Below the pieces are notes generated by a model, which was given only the letters and a program-made list of their open reading frames with translations, made no database searches and was not told the DNA's origin. Shown one piece after another: positions 1-9,298 of a stretch of 63,345 bases of DNA (positions within the stretch are counted from its first letter, which is position 1; the number at the start of each line of letters is the position of its first letter). Origin of the DNA: Candidatus Endomicrobium neocapritermitis. GTDB taxonomy: Bacteria > Elusimicrobiota > Endomicrobiia > Endomicrobiales > Endomicrobiaceae. The DNA is taken from NCBI GenBank assembly GCA_009778325.1, contig WRJZ01000043.1:1-63345 (forward strand). Reading direction: 5' to 3'. Made by a program: the position numbers and the translations under genes.

Positions 1-3000
1 GCTGCTAAAGGTTATACTGCTGTATGTAAAGGCCATTGTTGAACCGGCAGTATTGTATACCGCTCCGCCGGAACTTGACGTATTGCTGCTGAATGTTATA
101 TTTCCGTTTATGAAGGTTATTAGCGCACTGCTTATATTGTATATAGCTCCGCCGCCGCCTGCCGCATTGCTGCTGAAGCTTACCGTGCTTCCGCTAAAGG
201 CCATTTCTGAATTATTTGCATTGTATATCGCTCCGCCGCTGCCGGTTGTTAGGTTTGCCGCATTATTTATAAAGGAATTCTCGCCGTAAAAAGCTATGCT
301 GCTGCCGGAATTGGCATACATTACGCCGCCGGATGCGGCTGTTGAGAAGTTAATGAAGGTCACGTCTTGCATTGTGATATTTTTACCGCTAAGCGTCATG
401 CCTTTGTTTGCAAGACCCGATGAATTAATCACATATCCCGCTCCGTCTATTGTAAAATTATTTCCGGCTGGCGATAAGAAGGGATTTTCGTCGCCGGCTA
501 TCGCAATTATATCTTGTCCCAATGTTATCGTTGAACCAACTGCCGCTTCCTGATACTGCCCTACAAACGTATTCCACGGCAGCGCTCCGTATACCAGCCA
601 CCCTGTCCAGTCGCCTGCTGCTCCGCTCCATATAAACCTGTATCCGTATTTGTCTCCGCCGTATATGTTGCCAGTACTAAATACAACGCCGTTTATCCAC
701 TCCGCGCTCATTATTGATGTTGAGCTTCCCACTATTTGCATAGGTGCTGTTACCGTTGTTACCGCAAGCCTGCTGTCCGCCGTAATATTTGTTGTGCTTG
801 TGTATATAAAGCTTGTGTCATTACCTTGTCCGCCGTCAAACCAATCAACCATTACGCCTATTTCTCCCGCGCCTGCATCCAAAATACCGACTACCGCGCT
901 TGTAGCAAAATTTACGCTGCCTCCGTATACGCCTATCATCGCTGCGTTAACGCCGGCTCCCGCCATCATATTTACCGAGCCGCCTGTTATGCTTGAAATT
1001 CCAGTAAAGTAATTTCCGCTTACTGACGTTGTCCCCGCGTATTGCGTAAAGATGCCCGTAAATCCGCTGTTGTCGCCGCTTAGTTCAAACAGTCCTGTTG
1101 CCGTTGCTTCTTTGGTTATACTTCCGTTTCCTGTTATGTTTCCGCTAAACGATAAATCGCCGCCGGTTGTTATGTCAAGCAGCGCGCCGTTGTATACTCC
1201 GATTGTTCCTGTTGACAGGCTTGCTCCGCTTGCCAGTTCTAATATGCCAGCCGTTATGCTGCTTATACCGGCAAAATAATTTCCCGTTACCAGCGTATTT
1301 CCCGCGTTTTGCGTAAAGCTGCCCGTAAACACGCTGTTGTCGCCGCCCAAATACAAATTGCCCGCTGTCTTTTCTATTATTCCCGCTCCCGCTATTCCGC
1401 TGCTTATTACCACGTCTCCTAATCCTGTTATATTTATCGTACCTTCATTATATATATCATCTCCGGTTCCGCTCGCTCTGTTTCCTCTAAACGTTATACT
1501 GCTTCCGTTTGTTGCTTCTAAATTTATTGTTCCCGCGTTGTATATCGCTCCGCCGGAACTTGCCGCTATGTTGCCGGAAAATTCGCTGTCCGTTATCCTC
1601 AGTCCGCTGTTTCCGCTGTATATCGCTCCTCCATATTCCGCTTCATTTCCCGTAAAATTCGCGTTCACTATATCCATCACTCCAGCTATCGTCGATATCG
1701 CTCCGCCGGAACTTGTCGCTGTATTATACGCGAAGTTCACATTCGTTATCGTCGCTGTCGAATTCCAATATGTCTGCTCTATTACCGACCCGCTTCCTGT
1801 CCTTGACGCGCTTGTTACCGTCACGTCTTTCAGCGTAAACTCTGTTGCCGTACTTAGCGTAAACAGATAGCTGTTTAGTCCGTTATATGTGTCCGTACTT
1901 TCTATTACTCCGCTTATCACCCACTTGCTTGCGTCGCTGTCTCCGCCTTCTACTAAAAATCTGCCCCAGCTTGTGTCTGTGAATATCTTATCTATATGAT
2001 ATACTCCCGCTCCGTCTATAAAATATTCCCTGTCTCCGTCCTGCAAATTTGCGTCATACAATGTCCAGCCGCCTAACGCTCTCACATATATTGTCTGGAA
2101 AAGCGAATCGTTTTTTACCCATATCTCATACCTGTGCTCTAATTCGCTTCCTCCTACCGTCACGCTTGATGTCGTCAGCGCGCTGTCAAACCTTAATCCT
2201 CCGAATAATACCTGCGATTCATAATCATACGTATCGGTTAATGTCGTGTACTGATCGCCGTCATATATCTTTATATTGCCGAATATGTCCAAAATTCCCG
2301 TGCTTTGAGCGCTTGTATGCAGTTCATCCGTCGCTAAACTAAATGACGACGCCGATATCTGGCTAAATAATAGTCCGAAATTTAACGCGCTGTTATCGGC
2401 TATAACATCCGTAAACGTTATTGCTCTTGTCGAATTTGACACCTGATTGCTTATGTCTATTACAGAATTCGTAAACGTGTATGTTGAGGCTCCCGTGTAA
2501 TCCGTTATTGCGAATGTTACATAAGAGTTATCAAACGCTACCGTATTGCTTTGTCCGTTATCTATCACGCCGGCTAAATTGTAATAAGCGTAAACATCCG
2601 GCGCTTGCAGCAATGCGTCCAATCCGAACATCGCAGTCGCTCCGCTTGCTGTGAACTGTATGTTATTGTTCGCTCCTACCGTTGATATTGTTAAAGACGT
2701 ATCATAATGATTCAAAACTCCGCCTGTAGCAAGATTAACTCCGTAATATACATCCGCTCCGTAAACTTCAAGCAAACTTGTTGATATCGTGTTTGTTCCC
2801 CCAAACATTGTTCCCAGCGCCGTTATTGTCGTTGTGCCGGCAGTTTGGTTAAAATAACCCTTAAATCCCGAATTATTGCCTTCATTTAAAAAAAGTCCGC
2901 TTGAGTCTTTTTGTATTGTGCCGGCCGTTGCCGCTCCGCTTACACCGCCGTCCATATACATATAGCCGCCGCCGGTTATGTTTATTATCGCGGTCGCGAC

Positions 3001-6000
3001 GGTCTGGTAAATATCATTTCTTTGTCCGTTTGCTAAATTACCGCTAAATATCACGCTGCTTCCGGCTACCGTGTTAAAGTTTATTACTCCCATGTTATAT
3101 ATCGCTCCGCCCAAAGTTGAAGCCGTATTACTGCTGAAAGTTACCGCACTGTCTGTAAAGGTCATTGTTGAATTACTAAAATTAATTATCGCTCCGCCTT
3201 GCCCTGCCGTATTGCTGCTGAACATTACCGTGCTGCCGGTAAAGGTCATTCTTGAATTTAATTCATTGCATATTGCTCCGCCATACATTGCCGCCGTATT
3301 GCTGCTGAAGTTTACCGCGCTTGTGCTAAAGGTTATTGCTGAATTATTACTGTATATCGCTCCGCCGTAACTACCTGCCGCCGTATTGCTGCTGAACGTT
3401 ACAGTGCTTGCGCTAAAGGTCATTATTGAATTGCCTGTGCTGTATATCGCTCCGCCGGACAATGCCGCCGTATTACTGCTGAATATTATACCGGCATTTG
3501 CAAAGGTCATTGTTGAACTCTGATTGTATATTCCTCCCCCGGCATTCCTTGCCGTATTTCCGATAAATGATGCTTTACCGTTTGTAAAGGCCATTGTTGA
3601 ATTATCATTGTGGATCGCTCCGCCGTAATTTGCCCCATTGATGCTGAATGTTATATTTCCGTTTGTGAAGGCTATTAACGAATTTGCATTATATACCGCT
3701 CCGCCGTAATTATTTAAAGCCATATTGCTGCTGAAGGTTACCGAACTTGTGCTAAAGGTCATTACTGAATTGCCTATATTGTATATCGCCCCGCCCAGAC
3801 CGTTAGTCGTATTAGTGCTGAACGTTACCGTGCTTGCGGCAAAGGTCATTGCCGAATTATTATTATATATCGCTCCGCCGGAATAAGACGGATTGCTTGT
3901 AGCCGTTGTTTTATTATTTTCAAATTTTACAATGCTGCCGGTAAAATTGACGGCCGAGCCGGTACTAAGTATTGCTCCGCCGGAATACGCAGCGGTATTA
4001 TTCATAAAACTTACCGTTGAATATGCAAAATCTGCCAGAGAATTGCCAGTGTTAAATACAGCTCCGCCGGAACTTGCCGCAATATTGCCGTCAAATGTTA
4101 TCGCGCTGTTTGTAAAAGCCATTGTTGAACGCGTATAACTGTATATCGCTCCGCCGATGAAACTTGCCGTATTGCTGCTGAATGTTACCGTGCTGCCTGT
4201 AAAGGTCATCATTGAATTAGTGTTGGATATCGCTCCGCCGCGGTTTGCCGTATTGCTGCTAAAGGTTATATTCCCGTTTGTAAAGAGCATTGTCGAATTA
4301 CCTACATTGTACACCGCTCCGCCTTCATATGCCGTATTGCTGCTGAAAGTTACCTTGCCTCCGATAAATGATATATTTGATAAACTGTCCATAGCTATAG
4401 CTCCGCCGCCGCTTGCCGTACTTCCCGTATTACTGCTGAAGGTTACGTTTGAGTTTGTGAAGGTTATTGTTGAATTACTTGTATTGTATATCGCTCCGCC
4501 TCTGGAATTTACAGTATTGCTGCTGAAGGTTACAGTACTGTTTGCAAAAGTAATATTTCCGCTATTATCATTATATATTGCTCCGCCGCGGCCTGTGGCT
4601 GCAGCAGTTGCTGTCGTTTTATTATTTTCAAATTTTACAATACTGCCGGTAAAATTGACGGCCGAGCCGGTACTAAATATTGCTCCGCCGGCGTACCCCG
4701 CGGTATTATTTATAAAACTTGCCGTTGAATATGCAAAATCCGTCAGAGAATTGCTTGTGTTAGATATCGCGCCGCCCGAACTTACCGCAATATTGCCGTC
4801 AAATGTTATATTGCCGTTTGTAAAGGTTATTGTTGAAGGAAGATTATTGTGTATCGCTCCGCCGAAAGTGTTAGCCTTATTGCCGCTGAAGGTTACCGTA
4901 CTGCCGGTAAAGACCGTTGCCGCATTATAACTGTTTATCGCTCCGCCCGTAGTGTTAGCCGTATTGCTGCTAAAGATTATATTGCTGTTTGTGAAGGTTA
5001 TTTTTGAAGTATCATTAGATATTGCTCCGCCTTGATTCGCCGTATTGCTGCTGAAGGTTACCGTGCTGCCGGTAAAGGTCATGACTGAAGCAATCCTGCT
5101 GTTGCTTATCGCCCCGCCGGAACCAACAATACTTGTTCCTGTCTTGTTGTTGATGAAGGTTATACTGCTGTTTGTAAAAGTCATTGTTGAACTATAATTG
5201 TATATCGCTCCGCCGGGCAGCACAGCCGTATTGCTGCTGAAGATTATCGTGCTGCCGGTAAAGGTCATGACCGAATTATTATTGTTACCTATCGCTCCGG
5301 CACTACTGGAGGCCTTATTAATGCTAAAAGTTATATCGCTGTTTATAAATGTTATTGTTGAATTAAAATCATTATATATCGCTCCGCCGCTAGTGCCTGC
5401 CGTATTGCTGCTGAAAGTTATATTGCCGTTTGTAAAGATCATTTCCGCATCATTATTGTGTATCGCTCCGCCGTAAGCCCTTGCAGTATTTCCGATAAAT
5501 GATACTTTACCGTTTGTAAAGGTCATTGTTGAATTGTTATTATTGCGTATCGCTCCGCCCCACCAATCTGTCCTATTGCCGCTGAAGGTTACCGTGCTGT
5601 TTGCAAAAGCGATATTTCCGTTATTATCATTATATATTACCCCTCCAAGACTTGCTGTTGTCGTTGTTGTTACTGTTGTATTATTGTCAAATTTTACAAT
5701 GCTGTCGGTAAAATTGACAGCCGAGCCGCTATTATATATTGCTCCGCCGCCGTACCTTGCGGTATTATTTATAAAACTTACTGTTGAAGATACAAAATCC
5801 ATTATCGAATTGTTCATGTTAGATACGGCTCCGCCCGAACTTACCGCAACATTACCGTCGAATGTTACCGAGCTGCCGGTAAAGGTCATTGTTGAATTAT
5901 TGCTATTTCCTATAGCTCCGCCCCATAAAGATAAAGATGAAGCCGTATTGCCGCTGAATGTTACCGTACTGCCTGAAAAGGTCATTATTGACCTGAAGGA

Positions 6001-6945
6001 ATTGTACACCGCACCGGCTCTTGCAGCCTTATTGCCGTCAAATGTTATATTACTGTTTGTAAAGGCTATTGTTGAACGGTTATTATTGTATATCGCTCCG
6101 CCGCCGTAATCGCCTGCCGTATTGCTGCTAAACATTACCGTGCTGCCGGTAAAGGTCATTATTGAATCTACCCCATTCTCTATCGCTTCTGTCCCCCAGT
6201 TATCGCTAAAGGTTACATTGCTGTTTGTAAAGGTCATTGTTGACTCTTGCTGGCGTATCGCTGAGCCGGAAGTTTTCGCCGTATTGCCGCTAAACGTTAC
6301 CGTGCTGCCGGTAAAGGTCATTATTGAATCAATTACATTCTCTATTGCTCCGCCACTGCTGATGCTGCCGCCTGCCGTATTGCTGCTAAAGGTTATATTA
6401 CTGTTTGCAAATGTCATTATTGAACTGTCGTAATTGGATATCGCTCCTCCCTCGCCGACTGCCGTATTGCTGCTAAAGGTTATAGTACTGTTTGTAAAGG
6501 CTATTGTTGAACGGTTATTATTGTATATCGCTCCGCCGCCGCCACCTGCCGTATTGCTGCTGAAGTTTACAACGCTGCCGGTAAAGGTCATTGTTGAATT
6601 AGCTTCATTGAGTATCGCTCCGCCGTTACTGCCGCTGTAACCGTTAATGAAATTTATATTATCGTAAAATCTAACATTTGTATTCGTAAAAGTAAAAAAT
6701 CTATAAGTATTTATGCCGTTTAATGTCGCGCCGTTGCCGTAAATATTAACAGGGCCGGCATAACTTATTGCCGGATTGCCCGCAAAATTTATGTTTGCCG
6801 CGGTAAACGTTATGGTTGTCGTGCTTGCGGTTATGGCATCCGTGAGATCGGAGTAAATGTTTACATTCCACGCGTATAAGTTGCCGGCTCCCAAAAAAAC
6901 AGCCGCCGCAAACATCAGAACTTTAAATTTCATTTTTTTAAACAT
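1..6945 (-). CDS. Giant Pmp-like beta-helix surface protein (autotransporter passenger type), 3' end outside window
   Basis: At least 2315 codons stay open from ATG 6945 to the left edge, with no stop seen, so the C-terminus is missing. GGAGA lies about 5 nt before the ATG. A signal peptide of about 25 residues ends near NLYA. From about 6640 to 2900 there are roughly 41 repeats of 28-30 residues with the pattern GGAIYN...STMTFTxSxVTFSSNTA; GGAI plus FxxN is the signature of chlamydial polymorphic membrane proteins. Between about 2900 and 700 the sequence is more varied, with PATR-like units such as GDNSGFTGIFTQ and some GGAI units at 1480-1760. A new GGAI/FSSN block starts near 350. Role: probably an adhesin or surface filament folded as a beta-helix. 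A C-terminal barrel is expected beyond the edge but not seen. Confidence 0.85.
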   Translation of the reverse strand, partial: MFKKMKFKVLMFAAAVFLGAGNLYAWNVNIYSDLTDAITASTTTITFTAANINFAGNPAISYAGPVNIYGNGATLNGINTYRFFTFTNTNVRFYDNINFINGYSGSNGGAILNEANSTMTFTGSVVNFSSNTAGGGGGAIYNNNRSTIAFTNSTITFSSNTAVGEGGAISNYDSSIMTFANSNITFSSNTAGGSISSGGAIENVIDSIMTFTGSTVTFSGNTAKTSGSAIRQQESTMTFTNSNVTFSDNWGTEAIENGVDSIMTFTGSTVMFSSNTAGDYGGGAIYNNNRSTIAFTNSNITFDGNKAARAGAVYNSFRSIMTFSGSTVTFSGNTASSLSLWGGAIGNSNNSTMTFTGSSVTFDGNVAVSSGGAVSNMNNSIMDFVSSTVSFINNTARYGGGAIYNSGSAVNFTDSIVKFDNNTTVTTTTTASLGGVIYNDNNGNIAFANSTVTFSGNRTDWWGGAIRNNNNSTMTFTNGKVSFIGNTARAYGGAIHNNDAEMIFTNGNITFSSNTAGTSGGAIYNDFNSTITFINSDITFSINKASSSAGAIGNNNNSVMTFTGSTIIFSSNTAVLPGGAIYNYSSTMTFTNSSITFINNKTGTSIVGSGGAISNSRIASVMTFTGSTVTFSSNTANQGGAISNDTSKITFTNSNIIFSSNTANTTGGAINSYNAATVFTGSTVTFSGNKANTFGGAIHNNLPSTITFTNGNITFDGNIAVSSGGAISNTSNSLTDFAYSTASFINNTAGYAGGAIFSTGSAVNFTGSIVKFENNKTTATAAATGRGGAIYNDNSGNITFANSTVTFSSNTVNSRGGAIYNTSNSTITFTNSNVTFSSNTGSTASGGGAIAMDSLSNISFIGGKVTFSSNTAYEGGAVYNVGNSTMLFTNGNITFSSNTANRGGAISNTNSMMTFTGSTVTFSSNTASFIGGAIYSYTRSTMAFTNSAITFDGNIAASSGGAVFNTGNSLADFAYSTVSFMNNTAAYSGGAILSTGSAVNFTGSIVKFENNKTTATSNPSYSGGAIYNNNSAMTFAASTVTFSTNTTNGLGGAIYNIGNSVMTFSTSSVTFSSNMALNNYGGAVYNANSLIAFTNGNITFSINGANYGGAIHNDNSTMAFTNGKASFIGNTARNAGGGIYNQSSTMTFANAGIIFSSNTAALSGGAIYSTGNSIMTFSASTVTFSSNTAAGSYGGAIYSNNSAITFSTSAVNFSSNTAAMYGGAICNELNSRMTFTGSTVMFSSNTAGQGGAIINFSNSTMTFTDSAVTFSSNTASTLGGAIYNMGVINFNTVAGSSVIFSGNLANGQRNDIYQTVATAIINITGGGYMYMDGGVSGAATAGTIQKDSSGLFLNEGNNSGFKGYFNQTAGTTTITALGTMFGGTNTISTSLLEVYGADVYYGVNLATGGVLNHYDTSLTISTVGANNNIQFTASGATAMFGLDALLQAPDVYAYYNLAGVIDNGQSNTVAFDNSYVTFAITDYTGASTYTFTNSVIDISNQVSNSTRAITFTDVIADNSALNFGLLFSQISASSFSLATDELHTSAQSTGILDIFGNIKIYDGDQYTTLTDTYDYESQVLFGGLRFDSALTTSSVTVGGSELEHRYEIWVKNDSLFQTIYVRALGGWTLYDANLQDGDREYFIDGAGVYHIDKIFTDTSWGRFLVEGGDSDASKWVISGVIESTDTYNGLNSYLFTLSTATEFTLKDVTVTSASRTGSGSVIEQTYWNSTATITNVNFAYNTATSSGGAISTIAGVMDIVNANFTGNEAEYGGAIYSGNSGLRITDSEFSGNIAASSGGAIYNAGTINLEATNGSSITFRGNRASGTGDDIYNEGTINITGLGDVVISSGIAGAGIIEKTAGNLYLGGDNSVFTGSFTQNAGNTLVTGNYFAGISSITAGILELASGASLSTGTIGVYNGALLDITTGGDLSFSGNITGNGSITKEATATGLFELSGDNSGFTGIFTQYAGTTSVSGNYFTGISSITGGSVNMMAGAGVNAAMIGVYGGSVNFATSAVVGILDAGAGEIGVMVDWFDGGQGNDTSFIYTSTTNITADSRLAVTTVTAPMQIVGSSTSIMSAEWINGVVFSTGNIYGGDKYGYRFIWSGAAGDWTGWLVYGALPWNTFVGQYQEAAVGSTITLGQDIIAIAGDENPFLSPAGNNFTIDGAGYVINSSGLANKGMTLSGKNITMQDVTFINFSTAASGGVMYANSGSSIAFYGENSFINNAANLTTGSGGAIYNANNSEMAFSGSTVSFSSNAAGGGGAIYNISSALITFINGNITFSSNTSSSGGAVYNTAGSTMAFTYSSITFSS

Positions 6946-7168
6946 TTTTTTCTCCGATAATATTTTTTATTAATGCAAGTCATATTGAATCACAAAAAAA
7001 CCGCTGTTTAACATATAACGGTTTGAATTTTTGTAAACTTTATTTTTATAAACGGCGTAAAGATTATTGTCGGATGTTTTGCCGAGACTTACAATAATAC
7101 TTTAAATATTTTACCATATTTTTCATATGTACGCCGTTTTCCGTTTTTTTATTTTATATTTCATTCAT

Positions 7169-7203
7169 AAAAAGACTGCAAACATTATGTTTGCAGTCTT
7201 TTT
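7169..7203. terminator. Bidirectional intrinsic terminator
   Basis: A perfect 17-bp inverted repeat with a 1-nt centre: AAAAAGACTGCAAACAT, T, then its complement ending in TTTTT. With flanking A and T runs it can end transcription in both directions. It probably terminates the leftward efflux operon before the Pmp-like gene. Confidence 0.85.
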
Positions 7204-7419
7204 ATAGTTTTCGGCTGCCAAATTTTAAAATTAAACATAAGCAAAACTTTCTCTTTTGAAATGACATAAACCGTCTCTTTTTTAGAGTTAAATCACAGGC
7301 TGTATTTTAATAACATATTTAAACAAATCGGAAACAAAAAAAATGATGCATGTGCACCAAAATAAAGCCATCGGCCGTGACGACGGCTTGCGCTGCCCGG
7401 CGCGCTCACAGGAACTAAG

Positions 7420-7500
7420 CTCCCTCGCTCCCGCAAGAGGCGATGGTAACAACAACTGCGGCAGGCAGCAGTGTTTTATTTTAGCTTTCATACGTTTGTC
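7420..7500. repeat. GC-rich dispersed repeat, copy 1
   Basis: Contains CTCCCTCGCTCCCGCAAGAG followed by GTTTTATTTTAGCTTTCATA and CGTTTG. The same blocks recur at about 57850-57922, and the CCCGCAAGGGGCGAGGG part recurs inside the composite repeat at 37583-37612. It resembles a degenerate, non-coding mobile palindrome. Confidence 0.6.
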
Positions 7501-7584
7501 ATGAATGAAAAATAATCTTAGGTTAAAACTTTAAAATACAAATTTACAATCATTCGCATAGTCATAAATATTGCCTTTTCTCTT

Positions 7585-7780
7585 TCGGGTCATTCCCGGA
7601 TGTTTTTATCGGGAATCCATTTTCACTAAAAGTTTTTCTTTATCCTTACGTTTTTTAATAAACAGCTTGGATTCCCGATTAAGACTCTCGGGAACGACAA
7701 AAGAAATGATTAACAACCTGCTTTTGTCGACTTGGCCCCCCGATTACTGCCTTCGGGGATGACGGCAAAGGCGGATTTCC
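7585..7780. repeat. Dispersed palindromes of the TCATTCCCGG/CGGGAATCC type
   Basis: Two imperfect palindromes: the first between TCATTCCCGGATG and CGGGAACGAC, the second with CCCCGATTACTGCCTTCGGG and GATGAC. Similar pieces occur at 44690-44830, 29642-29664 and 57570-57660. They look like the small palindromic repeats found scattered in many bacterial genomes. No coding role is supported. Confidence 0.6.
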
Positions 7781-7790
7781 AATAACTCTA

Positions 7791-9272
7791 TTACTTAACA
7801 TCCTTCTCATTCCATCCGCCGCCCAAAGCTTTGGATAAATTTACAACCGCAGTCAGCTGGTTATAACGCGCCGAAACAAGGGCTGTCTGCGCTTGAAGGT
7901 AACTGTTTTTTACGTCAAGAAGATTTATTGTATCGATAAGGCCGGCTTTAAACTGGTCTGCGGCAATTTTATAACTTCTGTTCATGGCTTTTGCCTGCAA
8001 ATCCGCGGCGACATAAATTTCGCGGTACATTTTATTGGCGTTTAAAGAATCGTAAACGTCTTTAAAAGCGTTTTCTACGGTTTGCTCATATACGGCAAGA
8101 GCTTCTTTGTATGCCGCTTCAGCCTGCTTATTCATAGCTTTAATTTTTCCGCCTTCAAAGAGCGGCTGCACCAAATTTCCCGCAAGGCTCCATATGCCCG
8201 CGTCCATAAGATTAGTAAGGCTGTTGCTCACATAGCCTGCTTCGCCCGTTAAAGAAATCTGCGGAAAGTATGACGCACGCGCAGCTCCGATTTGGGCGTT
8301 CGCTGAAATTAACTGTTCTTCAGCCTGCAGGACATCCGCGCGTTTTTCTAAAACTTTTGAAGGTATGCCTTCCGGAATATTGGGTATCAGATACACTTCT
8401 TCAAGTTTTTTGCCTCTTTGCATTTGCTGTTCCACAATTTCTCTGGGAGTTTTTCCGGCGAGCACCGCAAGCGCGCTTTGGGCTTGCGAAATCTGTCTTT
8501 CCAAATCAATCTTTGAAACTTCCACGCTTTGCATGTCGGCTTCGACTCTTCTTAAATCAAGCTCTTCTATATATCCTGCTTTATATCTGTCCCTGTAAAC
8601 TTTTACTATTTGCCCGTAAGATTCCAAAGTATCTTTGACAATTTCAAGCTGCGCATCCAAAGTTAAAAGCAGGAAATACGCGTTTACGACATTTGCGGTT
8701 ACAATAAGTTCCGTAAGGTCTTTTGCTGCTTTAGTGGAAAAATATCGGGCTTTGGCGGACTGGTTTAAACGCCTCTGTTTTCCCCAAATATCAAGCTCAT
8801 AAGAAATTACCGGAGCGGTCGTATATAATTGTACCGGCTGTTCAATTATTACGCCGTCATTTGACGCCGTTCCGTAAGTCCCCTGAAAACCCATATTTAA
8901 AGAAGGCATTGAATCCGCTCTTGTTATTTTGAACTGCGCCTGCGCTTCTTCAACTCTTGCAAGAGCAATTTGAATGTCCTTATTACCGGCCAATGTTTCC
9001 TGAACAAGCGAATTCAAAACCGGATCCTGAAACATTTCCCACCAGTTATGCTTTATAAAAGGAGCGATCTCGTTTTGATTATCAGCCGCAGCAGGCAAAT
9101 CTTCAACGGGCTTTTTATAGTTCGGCCCCATGAGACAGCCGGTGAGCAGCAGTAATAATGCTATTACTGCGGATGCAGGGATGCAGAGAGGCAGAGATGC
9201 AGGGTAACGGCTAAAAAAACCAAACAATCTTTTACTATTAATTTGTAATTCACAATTGCCTTTACTCCGCAT
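7791..9272 (-). CDS. RND efflux outer-membrane lipoprotein (TolC/OprM/NodT family)
   Basis: The outer-membrane channel of the tripartite efflux system encoded with the next two genes. A hydrophobic segment followed by LLLTGC forms a lipobox, and the mature part (MGPNYKKP...) has the two outer-membrane efflux repeats, for example YELDIWGKQRRLNQSAKARY. The frame opens at ATG 9296, but the ATG at 9272 has GGGAGG five bases upstream and is preferred. Either way about 40 residues before the lipobox are encoded by a composite palindrome (HAP, 9171-9298), so the native signal-peptide start seems to have been replaced. It overlaps the 3' end of the pump gene by about 11 bases, so translation is probably coupled. 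Confidence 0.93.
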   Translation of the reverse strand: MRSKGNCELQINSKRLFGFFSRYPASLPLCIPASAVIALLLLLTGCLMGPNYKKPVEDLPAAADNQNEIAPFIKHNWWEMFQDPVLNSLVQETLAGNKDIQIALARVEEAQAQFKITRADSMPSLNMGFQGTYGTASNDGVIIEQPVQLYTTAPVISYELDIWGKQRRLNQSAKARYFSTKAAKDLTELIVTANVVNAYFLLLTLDAQLEIVKDTLESYGQIVKVYRDRYKAGYIEELDLRRVEADMQSVEVSKIDLERQISQAQSALAVLAGKTPREIVEQQMQRGKKLEEVYLIPNIPEGIPSKVLEKRADVLQAEEQLISANAQIGAARASYFPQISLTGEAGYVSNSLTNLMDAGIWSLAGNLVQPLFEGGKIKAMNKQAEAAYKEALAVYEQTVENAFKDVYDSLNANKMYREIYVAADLQAKAMNRSYKIAADQFKAGLIDTINLLDVKNSYLQAQTALVSARYNQLTAVVNLSKALGGGWNEKDVK

Positions 9273-9298
9273 CTCTGCCTCCCTGCATCTCTGCATCC
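9171..9298. repeat. HAP element with 8-base arm units, overlapping two genes
   Basis: Left arm 9171-9204 repeats GATGCAGR-type octamers; right arm 9265-9298 is its near-complement with a few mismatches. The 60-bp centre carries a remnant of the ATTACGA-type arm (near AATTTGTAATTCACAATTGC), so one element seems nested in another. It encodes the last residues of the RND pump and the first residues of the channel protein, and supplies the pump's stop codon and the channel's GGAGG and start. Confidence 0.85.

Larger units (their letters stand above)
6946..7790. other. Long intergenic region with repeats, no convincing gene
   Basis: This 845-bp gap between the efflux channel gene and the Pmp-like gene holds a weak hairpin near 6991-7013 (ACCG...CGGT, T-run on the minus strand), a strong bidirectional terminator (7169-7203), a degenerate GC-rich repeat (about 7420-7500) and dispersed palindromes (7585-7780). 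A short open frame at 7288-7491 is repeat sequence and is not called. The promoter of the Pmp-like gene must lie here but I cannot place it firmly. Confidence 0.6.

Noticed and set aside
53-6640. Many plus-strand open frames rich in IAPP-like repeats
   Set aside because: They are the complement of the leftward Pmp-like repeats; the minus-strand frame is continuous, has a signal peptide and fits a known family.
7288-7491. Leftward frame of 67 codons
   Set aside because: It lies in a GC-rich dispersed repeat, has no family, and its like at 57850 is also non-coding.
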